Shown piece after piece: positions 8,407 to 17,071 of a stretch of DNA of 64,000 nucleotides. This DNA comes from Streptosporangium amethystogenes (GTDB lineage: Bacteria; Actinomycetota; Actinomycetes; Streptosporangiales; Streptosporangiaceae): the NCBI RefSeq assembly GCF_000721075.1, contig NZ_JOEQ01000004.1, positions 1-64,000 on the forward strand, written 5' to 3'. Both the position numbers and the translations under genes were made by a program. Position 1 is the stretch's first letter, and every line of letters begins with the position of its first letter. The notes under the pieces were generated by a model. The model searched no databases. It was not told the DNA's origin and worked only from the letters and a program-made list of their open reading frames with translations.

Positions 8407-9252
8407 TCAATCAGCCGAACGGTCCAGGGGCTGTCGCCGGGTGGCGCCTATGCTGCCCAGCAGGGTCAGTGCCTGCGCGCTGGGGCTGCCAGGTTCGGCG
8501 TGGTAGATGATCAGCTGCTGGCCGGGCGCGTCACGCACGTCGAAGGCCTGATAGGTAAGGGCCAGGGGGCCGACGTCCGGGTGCACGAGTTGTTTGGCGT
8601 CCCGGGTCTTGCCCCGCACGCTGTGGGCGCTCCACAGGGCCGCGAACTCCCTGCTCTGCTCGGTCAGGGTCCGTACCAGCTCGCGGAGCCGGGGGTGCTC
8701 GGGGTCGAACCCGGCCGCCTGCCGCAGGTTGGCCACGGTGGCCTGGGCGGCCCAGTTCCAGCGGGTGTAGAAGTGCCGTCCCGCGGGGTCGAGGAAGGCC
8801 ATCCGGGCGAGATTGTCGGCGGGCTCGAAGGGCGAGAACAGGGCCTCGGCCAGCGCGTTGGCGGCGAGGATGTCCAGGGTGCGGTTGATGACGAACGCGG
8901 GGGTGTTCGGGTAGCCGTCCATCAGCTGGCGCAGTGCGGGACTGACCGTGTCCCGGATCCGGTCCGGCCGCTCGTCCGGCGCGGTGCCCGCCAGCCGGTA
9001 CAGGTGCGCGCGGGCGTCGGCGTCCAGGTGCAGGGCACGGCTGAGGGCGTCGAGCACCTGGGGTGAGGGGTGGCGTTCGCGCCCCTGTTCCAGCCGGGTG
9101 TAGTAGTCGACGTTCATACCGGCCAGGACGGCGACCTCCTCGCGGCGCAGTCCGGCGACCCTGCGAACCCCGTAGGTCGCCATGCCGACGTCCTTCGGCA
9201 GCAGGCCCGAGCGGCGTGCGCGCAGAAAGTCTCCCAGCTCGTTGTCAGCCAT
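8407..9252 (-). CDS. XRE-family regulator with MmyB-like ligand domain
   Basis: 281 residues. Residues 8-75 form an HTH_31-type domain (GLRREEVAVLAGMNVDYYTRLEQG), and residues 100-270 match the MmyB-like PAS-related ligand domain (NRTLDILAANALAEALF, then RHFYTRWNWAA). These regulators usually sit beside, and control, a divergent oxidoreductase gene. Exactly that is found here: the Atu4866-SDR pair starts 135 bp away on the other strand. The intergenic region 9253-9386 would contain the shared regulatory sites. Confidence 0.9.
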   Translation of the reverse strand: MADNELGDFLRARRSGLLPKDVGMATYGVRRVAGLRREEVAVLAGMNVDYYTRLEQGRERHPSPQVLDALSRALHLDADARAHLYRLAGTAPDERPDRIRDTVSPALRQLMDGYPNTPAFVINRTLDILAANALAEALFSPFEPADNLARMAFLDPAGRHFYTRWNWAAQATVANLRQAAGFDPEHPRLRELVRTLTEQSREFAALWSAHSVRGKTRDAKQLVHPDVGPLALTYQAFDVRDAPGQQLIIYHAEPGSPSAQALTLLGSIGATRRQPLDRSAD

Positions 9253-9386
9253 ATCCCCAGGTTAGACGGGCGGAGGGCGGCCTGCCCGGGTGCGTCACAC
9301 CCAGGCGGCGAGCGTCCTGGTTGACGGCCCGCGACCCGCCCAGACTCGGTGGCGAAGGACAGATCACCGCACAAGGGAGAAGAAGC

Positions 9387-9641
9387 ATGGATGACAGAAA
9401 GGTGGATGTGGTCGGCATGTGGGTGACCGCGGACGGTCACATCCGCCAGGAGCTGCGAGCGGACGGCCGGTACGACGAGGCACGCGGCGACCGGCGCAGC
9501 GCGTACACGGGCCGGTACACGGTGACCGGCGCTCATCTGGACTACGTCGACGACACCGGATTCACCGCCACGGGAGACATCCGCGACGGCGTCCTCTACC
9601 ACGAGCACCTCGTGCTGTACCGGGAGAAGGAGCAGGCATGA
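9387..9641 (+). CDS. Atu4866-domain small protein
   Basis: 84 residues. The pattern VGMWVTADGHIRQEL..DGRYDEARG then YTGRYTVTGAHLDYVDDTGFTATGDIRDGVLYHEH is that of the Atu4866-type small beta-barrel family of unknown function. AGGGAGAAG at 9374-9382 precedes ATG 9387. Its stop overlaps the SDR start (ATGA), so the two are translationally coupled. Families of this pair recur behind MmyB-like regulators in actinobacteria and proteobacteria. Confidence 0.82.
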   Translation: MDDRKVDVVGMWVTADGHIRQELRADGRYDEARGDRRSAYTGRYTVTGAHLDYVDDTGFTATGDIRDGVLYHEHLVLYREKEQA

Positions 9642-10372
9642 GGGCATCGGCCAAGATCGTCGCGGTCACCGGGGCGAGCAGCGGGATCGGCGAGGCGACG
9701 GCGCTCCGCCTGGCCGCCGACGGCCATCACCTCCTCCTCGGCGCGCGGCGCACGGACCGGCTGGAACAGCTGACGGCAAAGATCACCGCCGACGGTGGCA
9801 GCGTCTCGTTCCGGCGGCTGGACGTCACCGACGCCGCCGACATGCGGGCCTTCGTGGCCACCGCACTGGAGCGGTACGGGCGGCTGGACGTGATGGTCAA
9901 CAACGCCGGTGTGATGCCGCTGTCACCGCTCGCGGAACTGAAGGTCGACGAGTGGGACCGGATGATCGACGTGAACGTCCGCGGGGTACTTCACGGCATC
10001 GCCGCCGCCCTGCCGGTCATGCGGGAGCAGGGCGGCGGGCAGTTCGTGAACATCGCCTCGGTCGGCGCCTACGAGGTGTCGCCGACCGCCGCGGTGTACT
10101 GCGCCACCAAGTTCGCGGTCCGCGCGATCTCCGAAGGGCTGCGCCAGGAGTCCGCGGGCGACATCCGGGTGAGCGTCGTCTCCCCCGGCGTCACCGAGTC
10201 CGAGCTGGCCGACTCCATCTCGGACCCGGTGGCCCGCGAGGCCATGAAGACCTACCGGTCGGTGACCATCCCGGCCGAGGCGATCGCGGACGCCGTCGCC
10301 TTCGCGATCAGCCGGCCCGCCGAGGTCGACGTCAACGAGATCGTGATACGCCCGGCCGCCGGCGCCCAGTGA
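9638..10372 (+). CDS. short-chain dehydrogenase/reductase
   Basis: 244 residues, classical SDR. Cofactor motif TGASSGIG at 11-18; D62 in the DVTD loop and R37-R38 after strand 2 favour NADP(H). NNAG at 88-91, catalytic N113, S141, Y154 and K158 (YCATK). Cytosolic oxidoreductase similar to YdfG-like serine/3-hydroxy acid dehydrogenases; substrate unknown. It is translationally coupled to the Atu4866-like gene and presumably controlled by the divergent MmyB-type regulator. Confidence 0.9.
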   Translation: MRASAKIVAVTGASSGIGEATALRLAADGHHLLLGARRTDRLEQLTAKITADGGSVSFRRLDVTDAADMRAFVATALERYGRLDVMVNNAGVMPLSPLAELKVDEWDRMIDVNVRGVLHGIAAALPVMREQGGGQFVNIASVGAYEVSPTAAVYCATKFAVRAISEGLRQESAGDIRVSVVSPGVTESELADSISDPVAREAMKTYRSVTIPAEAIADAVAFAISRPAEVDVNEIVIRPAAGAQ

Positions 10373-10474
10373 CAGCGTCGTGCCGGATTCCGCAGGCCGT
10401 CAGCCCCGTACTCTCACCGGGAGAGCGGTCAAGCGGCTCCCTTGTATGCCGCCGAGGCCGGTCTACAGATTCTT

Positions 10475-10484
10475 ATCTGCAGAT
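10475..10484. promoter_or_regulatory. ATCTGCAGAT palindrome before the LuxR gene
   Basis: A 10-bp perfect palindrome inside an A/T-richer stretch (10465-10490), about 35 bp before the LuxR-family start. It is a candidate operator or part of the promoter; support is from symmetry and position only. Confidence 0.25.
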
Positions 10485-10519
10485 ATAGGCCATTACCGGG
10501 CTAATGCCAGGATGAGGTG

Positions 10520-13252
10520 ATGGACGCGGGGAAGCTGCACGGGAGGAAGTCCGAAGAGGACGCGATCGCCGAACTGCTGGCGGGAGCCCGGGCGGGCACC
10601 AGTTCGTCGCTGGTGCTGCGCGGCGAGCCGGGCATCGGCAAGACGGCGTTGCTCGACCACGCCGCCGCGACGGCCGGGGACATGCGGCTGGTCCGCGGTA
10701 CAGGGGTCGAGTCCGAGGCGGAGCTGCCGTTCTCTGGGCTGCAGTTGTTGCTGCGCCCGGCGCTCGGATCCCTCGCCGCACTGCCCGGCCCGCAGCGCGA
10801 GGCTCTGGAGGCGGCGTTCGGGCTCGGGCCCGCGGCCGGCTCCGAGCCGATGCTGGTGGGGCTGGCGGTGCTCTCCCTGCTGGCGGAGCACGCGGGCGAG
10901 ACGGGACTGCTGTGCCTGGTCGACGACGCGCAGTGGCTCGACCGGGCGTCGCGGAACGCGCTTCTGTTCGCCGCCCGGCGCCTGCACGCCGAGGGCGTGG
11001 TCATGATCTTCGCCGCCCGGGACGGCGAGGGATCCTTCCCTACCCCCGGCCTTCCGGAGTCGCGCCTCTCCGGGCTGGCCCCGGAGGCGGCCGCGGCCCT
11101 GCTCGACCGGCATCCGCTCACACCCGCCGTGCGCTACCGTCTGCTCGCCGAGGCCGGCGGCAACCCGTTGGCCCTGCTGGAGTTGCCGGTCGCCCTGGCC
11201 GCCGAGGGCGGCAGCGCGTTCTCGCCGGGGGCGCTCCCCCTCACCGGCCGCCTGCGACTGGCCTTCCACGGTCAGGTCAGCCGGATGCCGGAAGCCTGCC
11301 AGAGCCTGCTCCTGGTGGCGGCGGCCGACGAGACCGGAGAACTCGCCGTGATCCTGCGTGCCGCCGCCGCCCTGGGGGTGGCCGTCGAGGACCTGTCCCC
11401 CGCCGAGCGGGCCGGCCTGGTGCTCCGCGGTGACGCCGACGACACCACGATCCGCTTCCGCCATCCTCTGATCCGCGCCGCCGTCTACCAGCGGGCGCCG
11501 CTCGGGCAACGCCTCGCCGCCCACCGCGCGCTCGCCGCGGCCCTCGGCTCGCCCGAACACGCCGACCGCCGGGCCTGGCATCTGGCGTCCGCCGCCACCG
11601 GAGCCGACGAGGAGGCCGCCGCCGCGCTGGAACGCACCGCCGCCCGTGCCCGCGAACGCAGCGGCCACGAGGCGGCCGCGGCGGCGTACGAACGGGCGGC
11701 CCGCCTGAGCGCCGACCCCGCCGCCAGGGCCCATCGCGAGGCCCTGGCGGCGGAGGCGGCGCTGGAGTCGGGGGATCTGGAGCGTGCCAGAGCCCTCGGG
11801 GGCCGCGCGGCCCGGCGGCTGGACGAGGCCCCGACGGTGAACGCGCGGATCGCCCAGGTGCGGGCGCTCGCCGACTTCTGGCAGGGCTCCTACCCCTCCG
11901 CCCACCGGTTGCTGCTCGACGGCGCCGGGCTCGTCCGCGACACCGATCCGGGCCAGGCCGCCGGGTTGCTGATCCAGGCCGTTCACACCTCCTGGTACCT
12001 GGGGGAGCGGCAGCTCGCGGCGACGCTGGACCGGCTGGCCGCGCTGCCGTTGGACGACGCGGATCCACTCGCGCCGGCGGGGTCCTACCTCGCCCATCTC
12101 GACCGGGGCCGTTCCGAGCGGCCGCCACCGCTGGGCGACACCCTCGCGGCGATGCGGCGGCGGGGCCGGGCCCCCGACCAGGCGTTGATGATCCTCTGCG
12201 GAGCGGCGCTCGCGTTGGGCCAGGACGCCGACGCCTACGAGCTGGCGGTCGCGCTCGCCGCCGAACACCGCGCCCGGGGCGGCGCCGGGCGGCTGCCGAC
12301 GGTGCTGTTCTTCATGGTCGAGGGCGAGGTCTTCACCGGACGGCACCTGGACGCGCTCGCCACGGCGACCGAGGCGCTGGGGCTCGCCCGCGACACCGGT
12401 CAGCGGCAGTGGGTCAGCCAGTTCAGCAGCGTGCTCGCCTACCTTGACGCGGCCAGAGGGGAGGAGGCAGCCTGCCGGCGCAACGTCGAGGAGGGGCTGG
12501 CGGGGGCCACCGCCGGAGGCATCTCCCCCGGCGCGCCGTGGGCGCACTGGTCGCTCGGGCTGCTGGACCTCGGCCTCGGCCGCGCCGAGGCCGCGCTCGC
12601 CCGCTTCGAGCGCCTGACCCACGAGCCGATGCGCCATCACATCTGCGCCACCCGTTCCACTCCCGACCTGGTGGAGTCGGCCGTACGGGTGGGGGCGCCG
12701 GAACGCGCCGCCGAGCCTCTGGCGCGCTTCGAACGGTGGGCCGAGTCGGTCCGGCAGCCGTGGGCCGACGCGCTCGTGCTGCGCTGCCGTGGGCTGCTCG
12801 CCGCCGACGACCAGGCCGAGGCGTTCTACACGGCGGCCCTCGAACTGCACGACCAGGACGGCCGCGCGCTGGAGTACGCCAGGACCGCGCTGCTCTACGG
12901 CGAATGGCTGCGCAGGGCTCGGCGGAAGGCCGAGGCGCGCGGGCCGTTGAACGAGGCCCTGGAGGTCTTCGACCGGCTCGGCATGCGGCCGTGGGCCGAA
13001 CGCACCCGCGGCGAGCTCACCGCGGCCGGCGCCCAGGGCCCCCGGCCCGCCGAAGGCGTGGCGGCCGGCCTCACCCCACAGGAACTGCAGATCGCCAGGC
13101 TCGCCGCGCAGGGCCTGTCCAACCGCGACATCGCGGCGCAGCTCTTCCTCAGCCACCGGACGGTCGGCTACCACCTCTACAAGGCCTATCCCAAGCTCGG
13201 CGTCGCATCCCGGAGCGAGCTCAAGGATTTCGCCGATCAACTGGGGCTGTGA
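10520..13252 (+). CDS. LAL-type LuxR-family transcriptional regulator
   Basis: About 910 residues. Walker A GEPGIGKT at about 35-42 and Walker B LCLVDDAQWLD near 135 define the N-terminal STAND-type ATPase; a long helical, TPR-like middle follows; a C-terminal LuxR HTH occupies roughly the last 65 residues (LTPQELQIARLAAQGLSNRD). Large ATP-binding LuxR regulators activate catabolic and antibiotic clusters on binding an inducer; no target is evident nearby. GTG 10517 and ATG 10520 are both possible starts behind AGGATGAGG. The small cupin gene 12 bp downstream may be co-transcribed. Confidence 0.92.
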   Translation: MDAGKLHGRKSEEDAIAELLAGARAGTSSSLVLRGEPGIGKTALLDHAAATAGDMRLVRGTGVESEAELPFSGLQLLLRPALGSLAALPGPQREALEAAFGLGPAAGSEPMLVGLAVLSLLAEHAGETGLLCLVDDAQWLDRASRNALLFAARRLHAEGVVMIFAARDGEGSFPTPGLPESRLSGLAPEAAAALLDRHPLTPAVRYRLLAEAGGNPLALLELPVALAAEGGSAFSPGALPLTGRLRLAFHGQVSRMPEACQSLLLVAAADETGELAVILRAAAALGVAVEDLSPAERAGLVLRGDADDTTIRFRHPLIRAAVYQRAPLGQRLAAHRALAAALGSPEHADRRAWHLASAATGADEEAAAALERTAARARERSGHEAAAAAYERAARLSADPAARAHREALAAEAALESGDLERARALGGRAARRLDEAPTVNARIAQVRALADFWQGSYPSAHRLLLDGAGLVRDTDPGQAAGLLIQAVHTSWYLGERQLAATLDRLAALPLDDADPLAPAGSYLAHLDRGRSERPPPLGDTLAAMRRRGRAPDQALMILCGAALALGQDADAYELAVALAAEHRARGGAGRLPTVLFFMVEGEVFTGRHLDALATATEALGLARDTGQRQWVSQFSSVLAYLDAARGEEAACRRNVEEGLAGATAGGISPGAPWAHWSLGLLDLGLGRAEAALARFERLTHEPMRHHICATRSTPDLVESAVRVGAPERAAEPLARFERWAESVRQPWADALVLRCRGLLAADDQAEAFYTAALELHDQDGRALEYARTALLYGEWLRRARRKAEARGPLNEALEVFDRLGMRPWAERTRGELTAAGAQGPRPAEGVAAGLTPQELQIARLAAQGLSNRDIAAQLFLSHRTVGYHLYKAYPKLGVASRSELKDFADQLGL

Positions 13253-13264
13253 GATCCTGCCTCA

Positions 13265-13600
13265 ATGATGGAGCAGGTGCTACCTGGGCAAACTCTCCCC
13301 GTGGACGTCGATGAGGTCACGCCGATCGAGCTGGGCCCCGGTGTCCACGTACGGATGCTCCCGGGCATGCCGGGGATCAGGACGTGGGTGATCGACCTCG
13401 CTCCGGGCGTCGAATGGCCGGACCTCGACGTCCATGAGACCTACGGCGAGGCGTACTTCGTCGTGAGCGGCGAGCTCATCGAGGGCGACCGCACCCACGG
13501 ACCGGGCACCTACGTCGCCTTCGGCCCCAAGACGAGCCACCGGCCCCGTACTGAGACCGGTGTGCGCGCCTTCGGCTTCAACTACGACGTCACCGCTTGA
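13265..13600 (+). CDS. cupin-domain protein
   Basis: 111 residues, a single small beta-barrel. WPDLDVHETYGEAYFVVSGE carries the cupin motif 1 spacing (H, E, then G), and GPGTYVAFGPKTSHRPRT supplies motif 2 with its histidine, so a metal site is likely. The enzymatic or sensory role is unknown. It starts 12 bp after the LuxR stop, with tandem ATGs at 13265 and 13268 and no strong ribosome site. Convergent with the DUF1330 gene. Confidence 0.75.
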   Translation: MMEQVLPGQTLPVDVDEVTPIELGPGVHVRMLPGMPGIRTWVIDLAPGVEWPDLDVHETYGEAYFVVSGELIEGDRTHGPGTYVAFGPKTSHRPRTETGVRAFGFNYDVTA

Positions 13601-13608
13601 CCTGGCCG

Positions 13609-13956
13609 CTACTCGGCAGGCAGTGCCTCTCGCATCGCCTTTGCGGTGGCAGCCGGGTCGTAGCCCTCGGGGACGCCTTCTACCAGAATGATGTCGCCCT
13701 CGATGTGCCGCGAGCGCAGCGGTGCGATCTCCCGGTACGCGGGTGAGTCCCACCAGGCCCGCGCCTCGGCGATCCCGGGGAAGCCGATCATCACGACGTT
13801 CCCGGGCCAGCTGCCCTCCTTCACCTCGTGTTGCGTGACGTGCACGAGGTAGCGGCCGCCGTGCGGCTCAAAGGTCCCGGGCAGGCGCTCGATGTACTCG
13901 GCGATCTCCGGGTGCGGAGCGGCCTCCTGCAGGTGAGCGATGACGTAGGCGGTCAT
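13609..13956 (-). CDS. DUF1330 family protein
   Basis: 115 residues with a ferredoxin-like dimeric alpha-beta-barrel pattern: YVIAHLQE opening strand, PHGGRYLVH, VVMIGFPGIAEARAWWDSPAY and a terminal RS.IEGDIILVEGV. This is the DUF1330 signature. Members are small cytosolic proteins of unknown function, structurally related to Dabb and ABM monooxygenases. GAGGAGG lies just upstream of ATG 13956, an almost perfect ribosome site, so the in-frame extension to 14073 is rejected. Confidence 0.88.
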   Translation of the reverse strand: MTAYVIAHLQEAAPHPEIAEYIERLPGTFEPHGGRYLVHVTQHEVKEGSWPGNVVMIGFPGIAEARAWWDSPAYREIAPLRSRHIEGDIILVEGVPEGYDPAATAKAMREALPAE

Positions 13957-14011
13957 GGTTCCTCCTCTGTTCCTGGATGAGCCGCACGGACCGGCCGTCC
14001 CCCCGAGATGT

Positions 14012-14380
14012 TCAGACTCCGGCCGGCACCTTATCGAGGAAGCCGAGCACCTGGCTGATCCGCCCGTCGTCACCGATCACCGCGACGTCGAAGCCGATGA
14101 CGATCGGCTCGGCGCCCTCAGGTCCCAGGTGCCAGGTGAACCGCGCGATGTCGTGGTGGGCGTCCACGGCGTCGCCGAGGCTGAAGACCAGCCCGCCGAA
14201 CTGCCCCTGGACCGCCGCGATGGTGGCGTCGATCCCGTCCCTGCCCTTGACGGAGACCAGCGGGTCGGTGTAGACCGCGTCCTCGGCGAAGACCTCCGCC
14301 AGCACGGCCTGCCGCGCGGCGGCGTCGGTCTCGTTCCACGCGGCGAGGTAGCGCTGGACCAGCTCGTTCATGTCGCTCAT
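14012..14380 (-). CDS. SnoaL/NTF2-like protein
   Basis: 122 residues with the cone-shaped NTF2-like fold pattern: an N-terminal helix LVQRYLAAWNETDAAARQAVL, then FAEDAVYTDPLVSVKGRDGI and alternating strands. Often annotated nuclear transport factor 2 family or SnoaL-like polyketide cyclase; function unknown. TGAGGAGAG precedes ATG 14380. It lies 55 bp upstream of the DUF1330 gene on the same strand, so both may share one mRNA. Confidence 0.8.
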   Translation of the reverse strand: MSDMNELVQRYLAAWNETDAAARQAVLAEVFAEDAVYTDPLVSVKGRDGIDATIAAVQGQFGGLVFSLGDAVDAHHDIARFTWHLGPEGAEPIVIGFDVAVIGDDGRISQVLGFLDKVPAGV

Positions 14381-14584
14381 GTCTCTCTCCTCAGTGCTCG
14401 TGCTCTCTTGTGACCACCAAGTTAGGAGGACGGGAACGACGGGGAATCTGACACGCTTAAGTACTTTCGCGCACGCCTTCAGTAGTCCGCCCGGTGAACG
14501 CCGGGAAGCGAACGATCTCCTTCGACCAGGCGAGACGACCGGCACTGCGAGCCATCCGGGAAGGTCGGCCTGATGGCCGGGTTG

Positions 14585-15826
14585 TCATGAGGTGCGGCCG
14601 GAGGCCTGCTTCGCAGGGGAGAGGTCTCCGGGGTCCCACCAGGAGCCGGTGCGGGCGGCCGATCGCAGGGCGGGCCAGGCCAGGGCCGCGAGGGCGGCGG
14701 CCAGGGCGGCGACGGCCACCATCGCACCTGACAGGCCGGTGGCCTCGGCCCAGCGCCCGACGTAGCCGGGACCGGCGAGGAAGCCGAGGTAGGCCACGGT
14801 GGACACCACGGATGTCGCCCTCCCCCTGGCGGCCTCGCCGACCTGGGCGGCGACGACGCCCATCAGCATGGGGAAGAGCACCGCCGTACCGGCGGCGGCC
14901 AAGGCCAGCCCGAGCAGGACCACCGGGACGGACCTCGCGCCGGACACCAGCAGGGTCCCGGCCGCGGCCGTCGCGGCGCCCGAGACGAGCATGGTCGTGG
15001 CGTGCCGGGAACCGAGCGCGCCGGCGGCGAAGCGGGTGAGGGCGACGACGGCGGCGAAGACCGCCGGACCGGCCGAGGCGAGCGCGGGACCGGCGTCGGC
15101 CACATCCGCCAGGTAGACCGCGCCCCAGCTCTGGTGGGCGTTCTCCACCGCGAAGGCCAGCGCGCCCAGAGCGCCGACCACGAGCAGCGGGAACAGCCGC
15201 ACCCCTCTCCCGCCTGATCGGCCTACCTCGTCCCTGTACCGCTCGCCGCCCCGGACGGCCCTCGCCGCGACCGGGGCGACCCGCGCATCGGCGACGACAC
15301 CGAGCGCCGCGCCGGTCGCGGCGACCGCGACCAGCAGGAACGGTACGACGACCGGTACGCCCAGGGCGCCGAGCAGCCCAGCGGAGAGACTGCCGACCAC
15401 CACCAGGGCGGAGAAGGTGCCGTGCGCGCGGGTGATGACCGGTCTGCCGAAGGCCCGTTCCGCCGAGCCCGCCGCCGCGTTGATCGCCACGTCCGTCGCG
15501 CCCGAGGAGGCGCCGAGCAGGGCCAGCCCCGCCGACAGGCTCCAGAAATCGCGTCCGGCCACGGCCACCAGCGTCCCCGCCGCGCCGAGCGTCACCAGCA
15601 GCAGCGCGGCGACCCGGAGCCCCCAGCGGTCGACCGCCCTGCCGGTGACCAGCATCGCGGGCAGTGCCCCCGCCCCGATGAACAGCAGCGCCGTACCGAG
15701 TTGCCCGTCGCCGAGCTCCGCCTGGGCACGGATCGCGGGCACCGAGGCACCCCACACTCCCCAGAAAGCACCGAACACGGCAAAGCCCGCATAGGCCGTA
15801 TGCGGCCGGACCCTCTTCGCTGACAC
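14585..15826 (-). CDS. MFS transporter controlled by the divergent LacI gene
   Basis: About 413 residues with twelve hydrophobic helices. The start is uncertain: TTG at 15844 lies in one operator copy, while GTG at 15826 is just inside it and would fit a leaderless mRNA. A V.AIRAQ loop after helix 1 and TGRAVDRWGLR after helix 2 (motif A) suggest a YbjJ/FucP-type MFS protein. The gene is divergent from a LacI-family regulator, and two copies of a palindrome lie between them, so this transporter is very probably that regulator's target. Substrate unknown, possibly a sugar. Confidence 0.85.
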   Translation of the reverse strand: MSAKRVRPHTAYAGFAVFGAFWGVWGASVPAIRAQAELGDGQLGTALLFIGAGALPAMLVTGRAVDRWGLRVAALLLVTLGAAGTLVAVAGRDFWSLSAGLALLGASSGATDVAINAAAGSAERAFGRPVITRAHGTFSALVVVGSLSAGLLGALGVPVVVPFLLVAVAATGAALGVVADARVAPVAARAVRGGERYRDEVGRSGGRGVRLFPLLVVGALGALAFAVENAHQSWGAVYLADVADAGPALASAGPAVFAAVVALTRFAAGALGSRHATTMLVSGAATAAAGTLLVSGARSVPVVLLGLALAAAGTAVLFPMLMGVVAAQVGEAARGRATSVVSTVAYLGFLAGPGYVGRWAEATGLSGAMVAVAALAAALAALAWPALRSAARTGSWWDPGDLSPAKQASGRTS

Positions 15827-15827
15827 C

Positions 15828-15843
15828 TGTGTAACGATACACA
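15828..15843. promoter_or_regulatory. LacI-type operator copy 1
   Basis: TGTGTAACGATACACA, a near-perfect 16-bp palindrome at the start of the MFS gene. It matches operator copy 2 in 14 of 16 bases. Confidence 0.65.
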
Positions 15844-15850
15844 AACCTCT

Positions 15851-15866
15851 TGTTTATCGATACACA
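15851..15866. promoter_or_regulatory. LacI-type operator copy 2
   Basis: TGTTTATCGATACACA, a palindrome around ATCGAT that begins 23 bp after the start of copy 1 (about two helical turns) and 30 bp before the LacI ATG. The pair would let one tetramer or two dimers repress both divergent genes. Confidence 0.65.
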
Positions 15867-15880
15867 GATATCCTCGGCCC

Positions 15881-17071
15881 ATGAGCGGACGGACGGCACG
15901 ACGCCGGGTGACCATGGCGGAGGTCGCCCGCGCGGCAGGAGTGTCCGTGATGACCGTCTCGTACGCCTACGGTCAGCCAGGACGGGTCTCCGACGAGGCG
16001 CGGGCCAGGGTCCGTGAGGCCGCCGAACACCTCGGCTATCCGGGCCCGCACCCCGGCGCGCGGTCACTGCGCCGAGGCCGCACCGGCACCCTGGGCGTCG
16101 TCCTCGGCGAGCACCTCACCTACGCCTTCGACGACCCGCAGGCGACCCGCTTCCTGTCCGGCGTCGCCCAGGTCTGCGCCGACCACGGCATGGCCCTGAC
16201 GCTCGTCCCGGTCACCGGAGCCCCCTCCGACGTCGACCGGGTCACCGAGGCGGCCGTCGACGCCTTCGTGGTCTGGACGACCGCCGACGACGACCCCGTC
16301 ATCGACGCCATCGCCTCCACCGGCCTGCCCGCCGTGATCCACGGGGGCCCACTCCGTGAGGGCCTGTCCTTCGTGGCCGCCGACGACCGCGCCGCCGCCA
16401 CGGCGGTGGGCCGCGAGGTCTTCGCGGGGGCACGGCGCCCGGGGGTGCTGAGCTTCCCCCTCGACCGCGACCGGATCTCCCGGGTCGCCTTCGGTACGGC
16501 CGGTCCCGGCCCGCTCCCCGATCTCGGGCGTACTCCCACTCCGGATCGCGGTCGCGTTCCCGCCACCGCGCCCTCCGAGCCTGGCGGTGATTCCATCCCG
16601 ACGGACCCCAGCCGTCCCGGCAGCGCGTCCCCGGGAATCGACCCCGACGCCTCGACCTTCCGGGTCACCCGGCAACGGCTGCGCGGCTACCGCGACGCCT
16701 GGGCCTCCAGCGGCGGCGACTGGTCACAGGTCCGGGTGGCCGTCTGCTCCACCAACAGCACAGGCGAGGCCGAGACCCTCGCGACCGAGCTGCTCACCGG
16801 CCCGTACGCCTGCGACGCGATCGCCGCGATGAGCGACGAATTGGCCCTCGGCGCTCTGCGCACCGCCACCCGGCTGGGCCTGAGCGTCCCCGGCGACCTC
16901 ACCCTCAGCGGCTGGGACGACTCCGACGCGGCCACCCCCGCCGGGCTCACCACGATCGCCCAGTCCCTCCGCGACCAGGGCGCCCACTGCGCCCGCACCG
17001 CCCTTGGTCACCCCGCCGGCGCCGACGTCTCCTGGCGGCTGGTCAGCCGCGCCTCCACCCGGCGGACCTGA
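15881..17071 (+). CDS. LacI-family transcriptional regulator
   Basis: 396 residues. The N-terminal HTH reads VTMAEVARAAGVSVMTVSYA (residues 10-29), with a hinge helix ending near 60; the periplasmic-binding-like effector domain follows. GYRDAWASSGGD and AAMSDELALGALRTA are typical of the family. Residues about 205-257 are a Pro/Gly/Ser-rich insertion absent from most relatives, probably a surface loop. Divergent from the MFS gene with twin operators between, so it is likely an autoregulated repressor of that transporter. The last 29 bp overlap the convergent acyltransferase gene. Confidence 0.9.
   Translation: MSGRTARRRVTMAEVARAAGVSVMTVSYAYGQPGRVSDEARARVREAAEHLGYPGPHPGARSLRRGRTGTLGVVLGEHLTYAFDDPQATRFLSGVAQVCADHGMALTLVPVTGAPSDVDRVTEAAVDAFVVWTTADDDPVIDAIASTGLPAVIHGGPLREGLSFVAADDRAAATAVGREVFAGARRPGVLSFPLDRDRISRVAFGTAGPGPLPDLGRTPTPDRGRVPATAPSEPGGDSIPTDPSRPGSASPGIDPDASTFRVTRQRLRGYRDAWASSGGDWSQVRVAVCSTNSTGEAETLATELLTGPYACDAIAAMSDELALGALRTATRLGLSVPGDLTLSGWDDSDAATPAGLTTIAQSLRDQGAHCARTALGHPAGADVSWRLVSRASTRRT

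Noticed and set aside
10493-13240. A 915-codon minus-strand frame opposite the LuxR gene
   Set aside because: Shadow of the LAL regulator, composed of Arg/Gly/Gln-rich sequence without recognisable domains.
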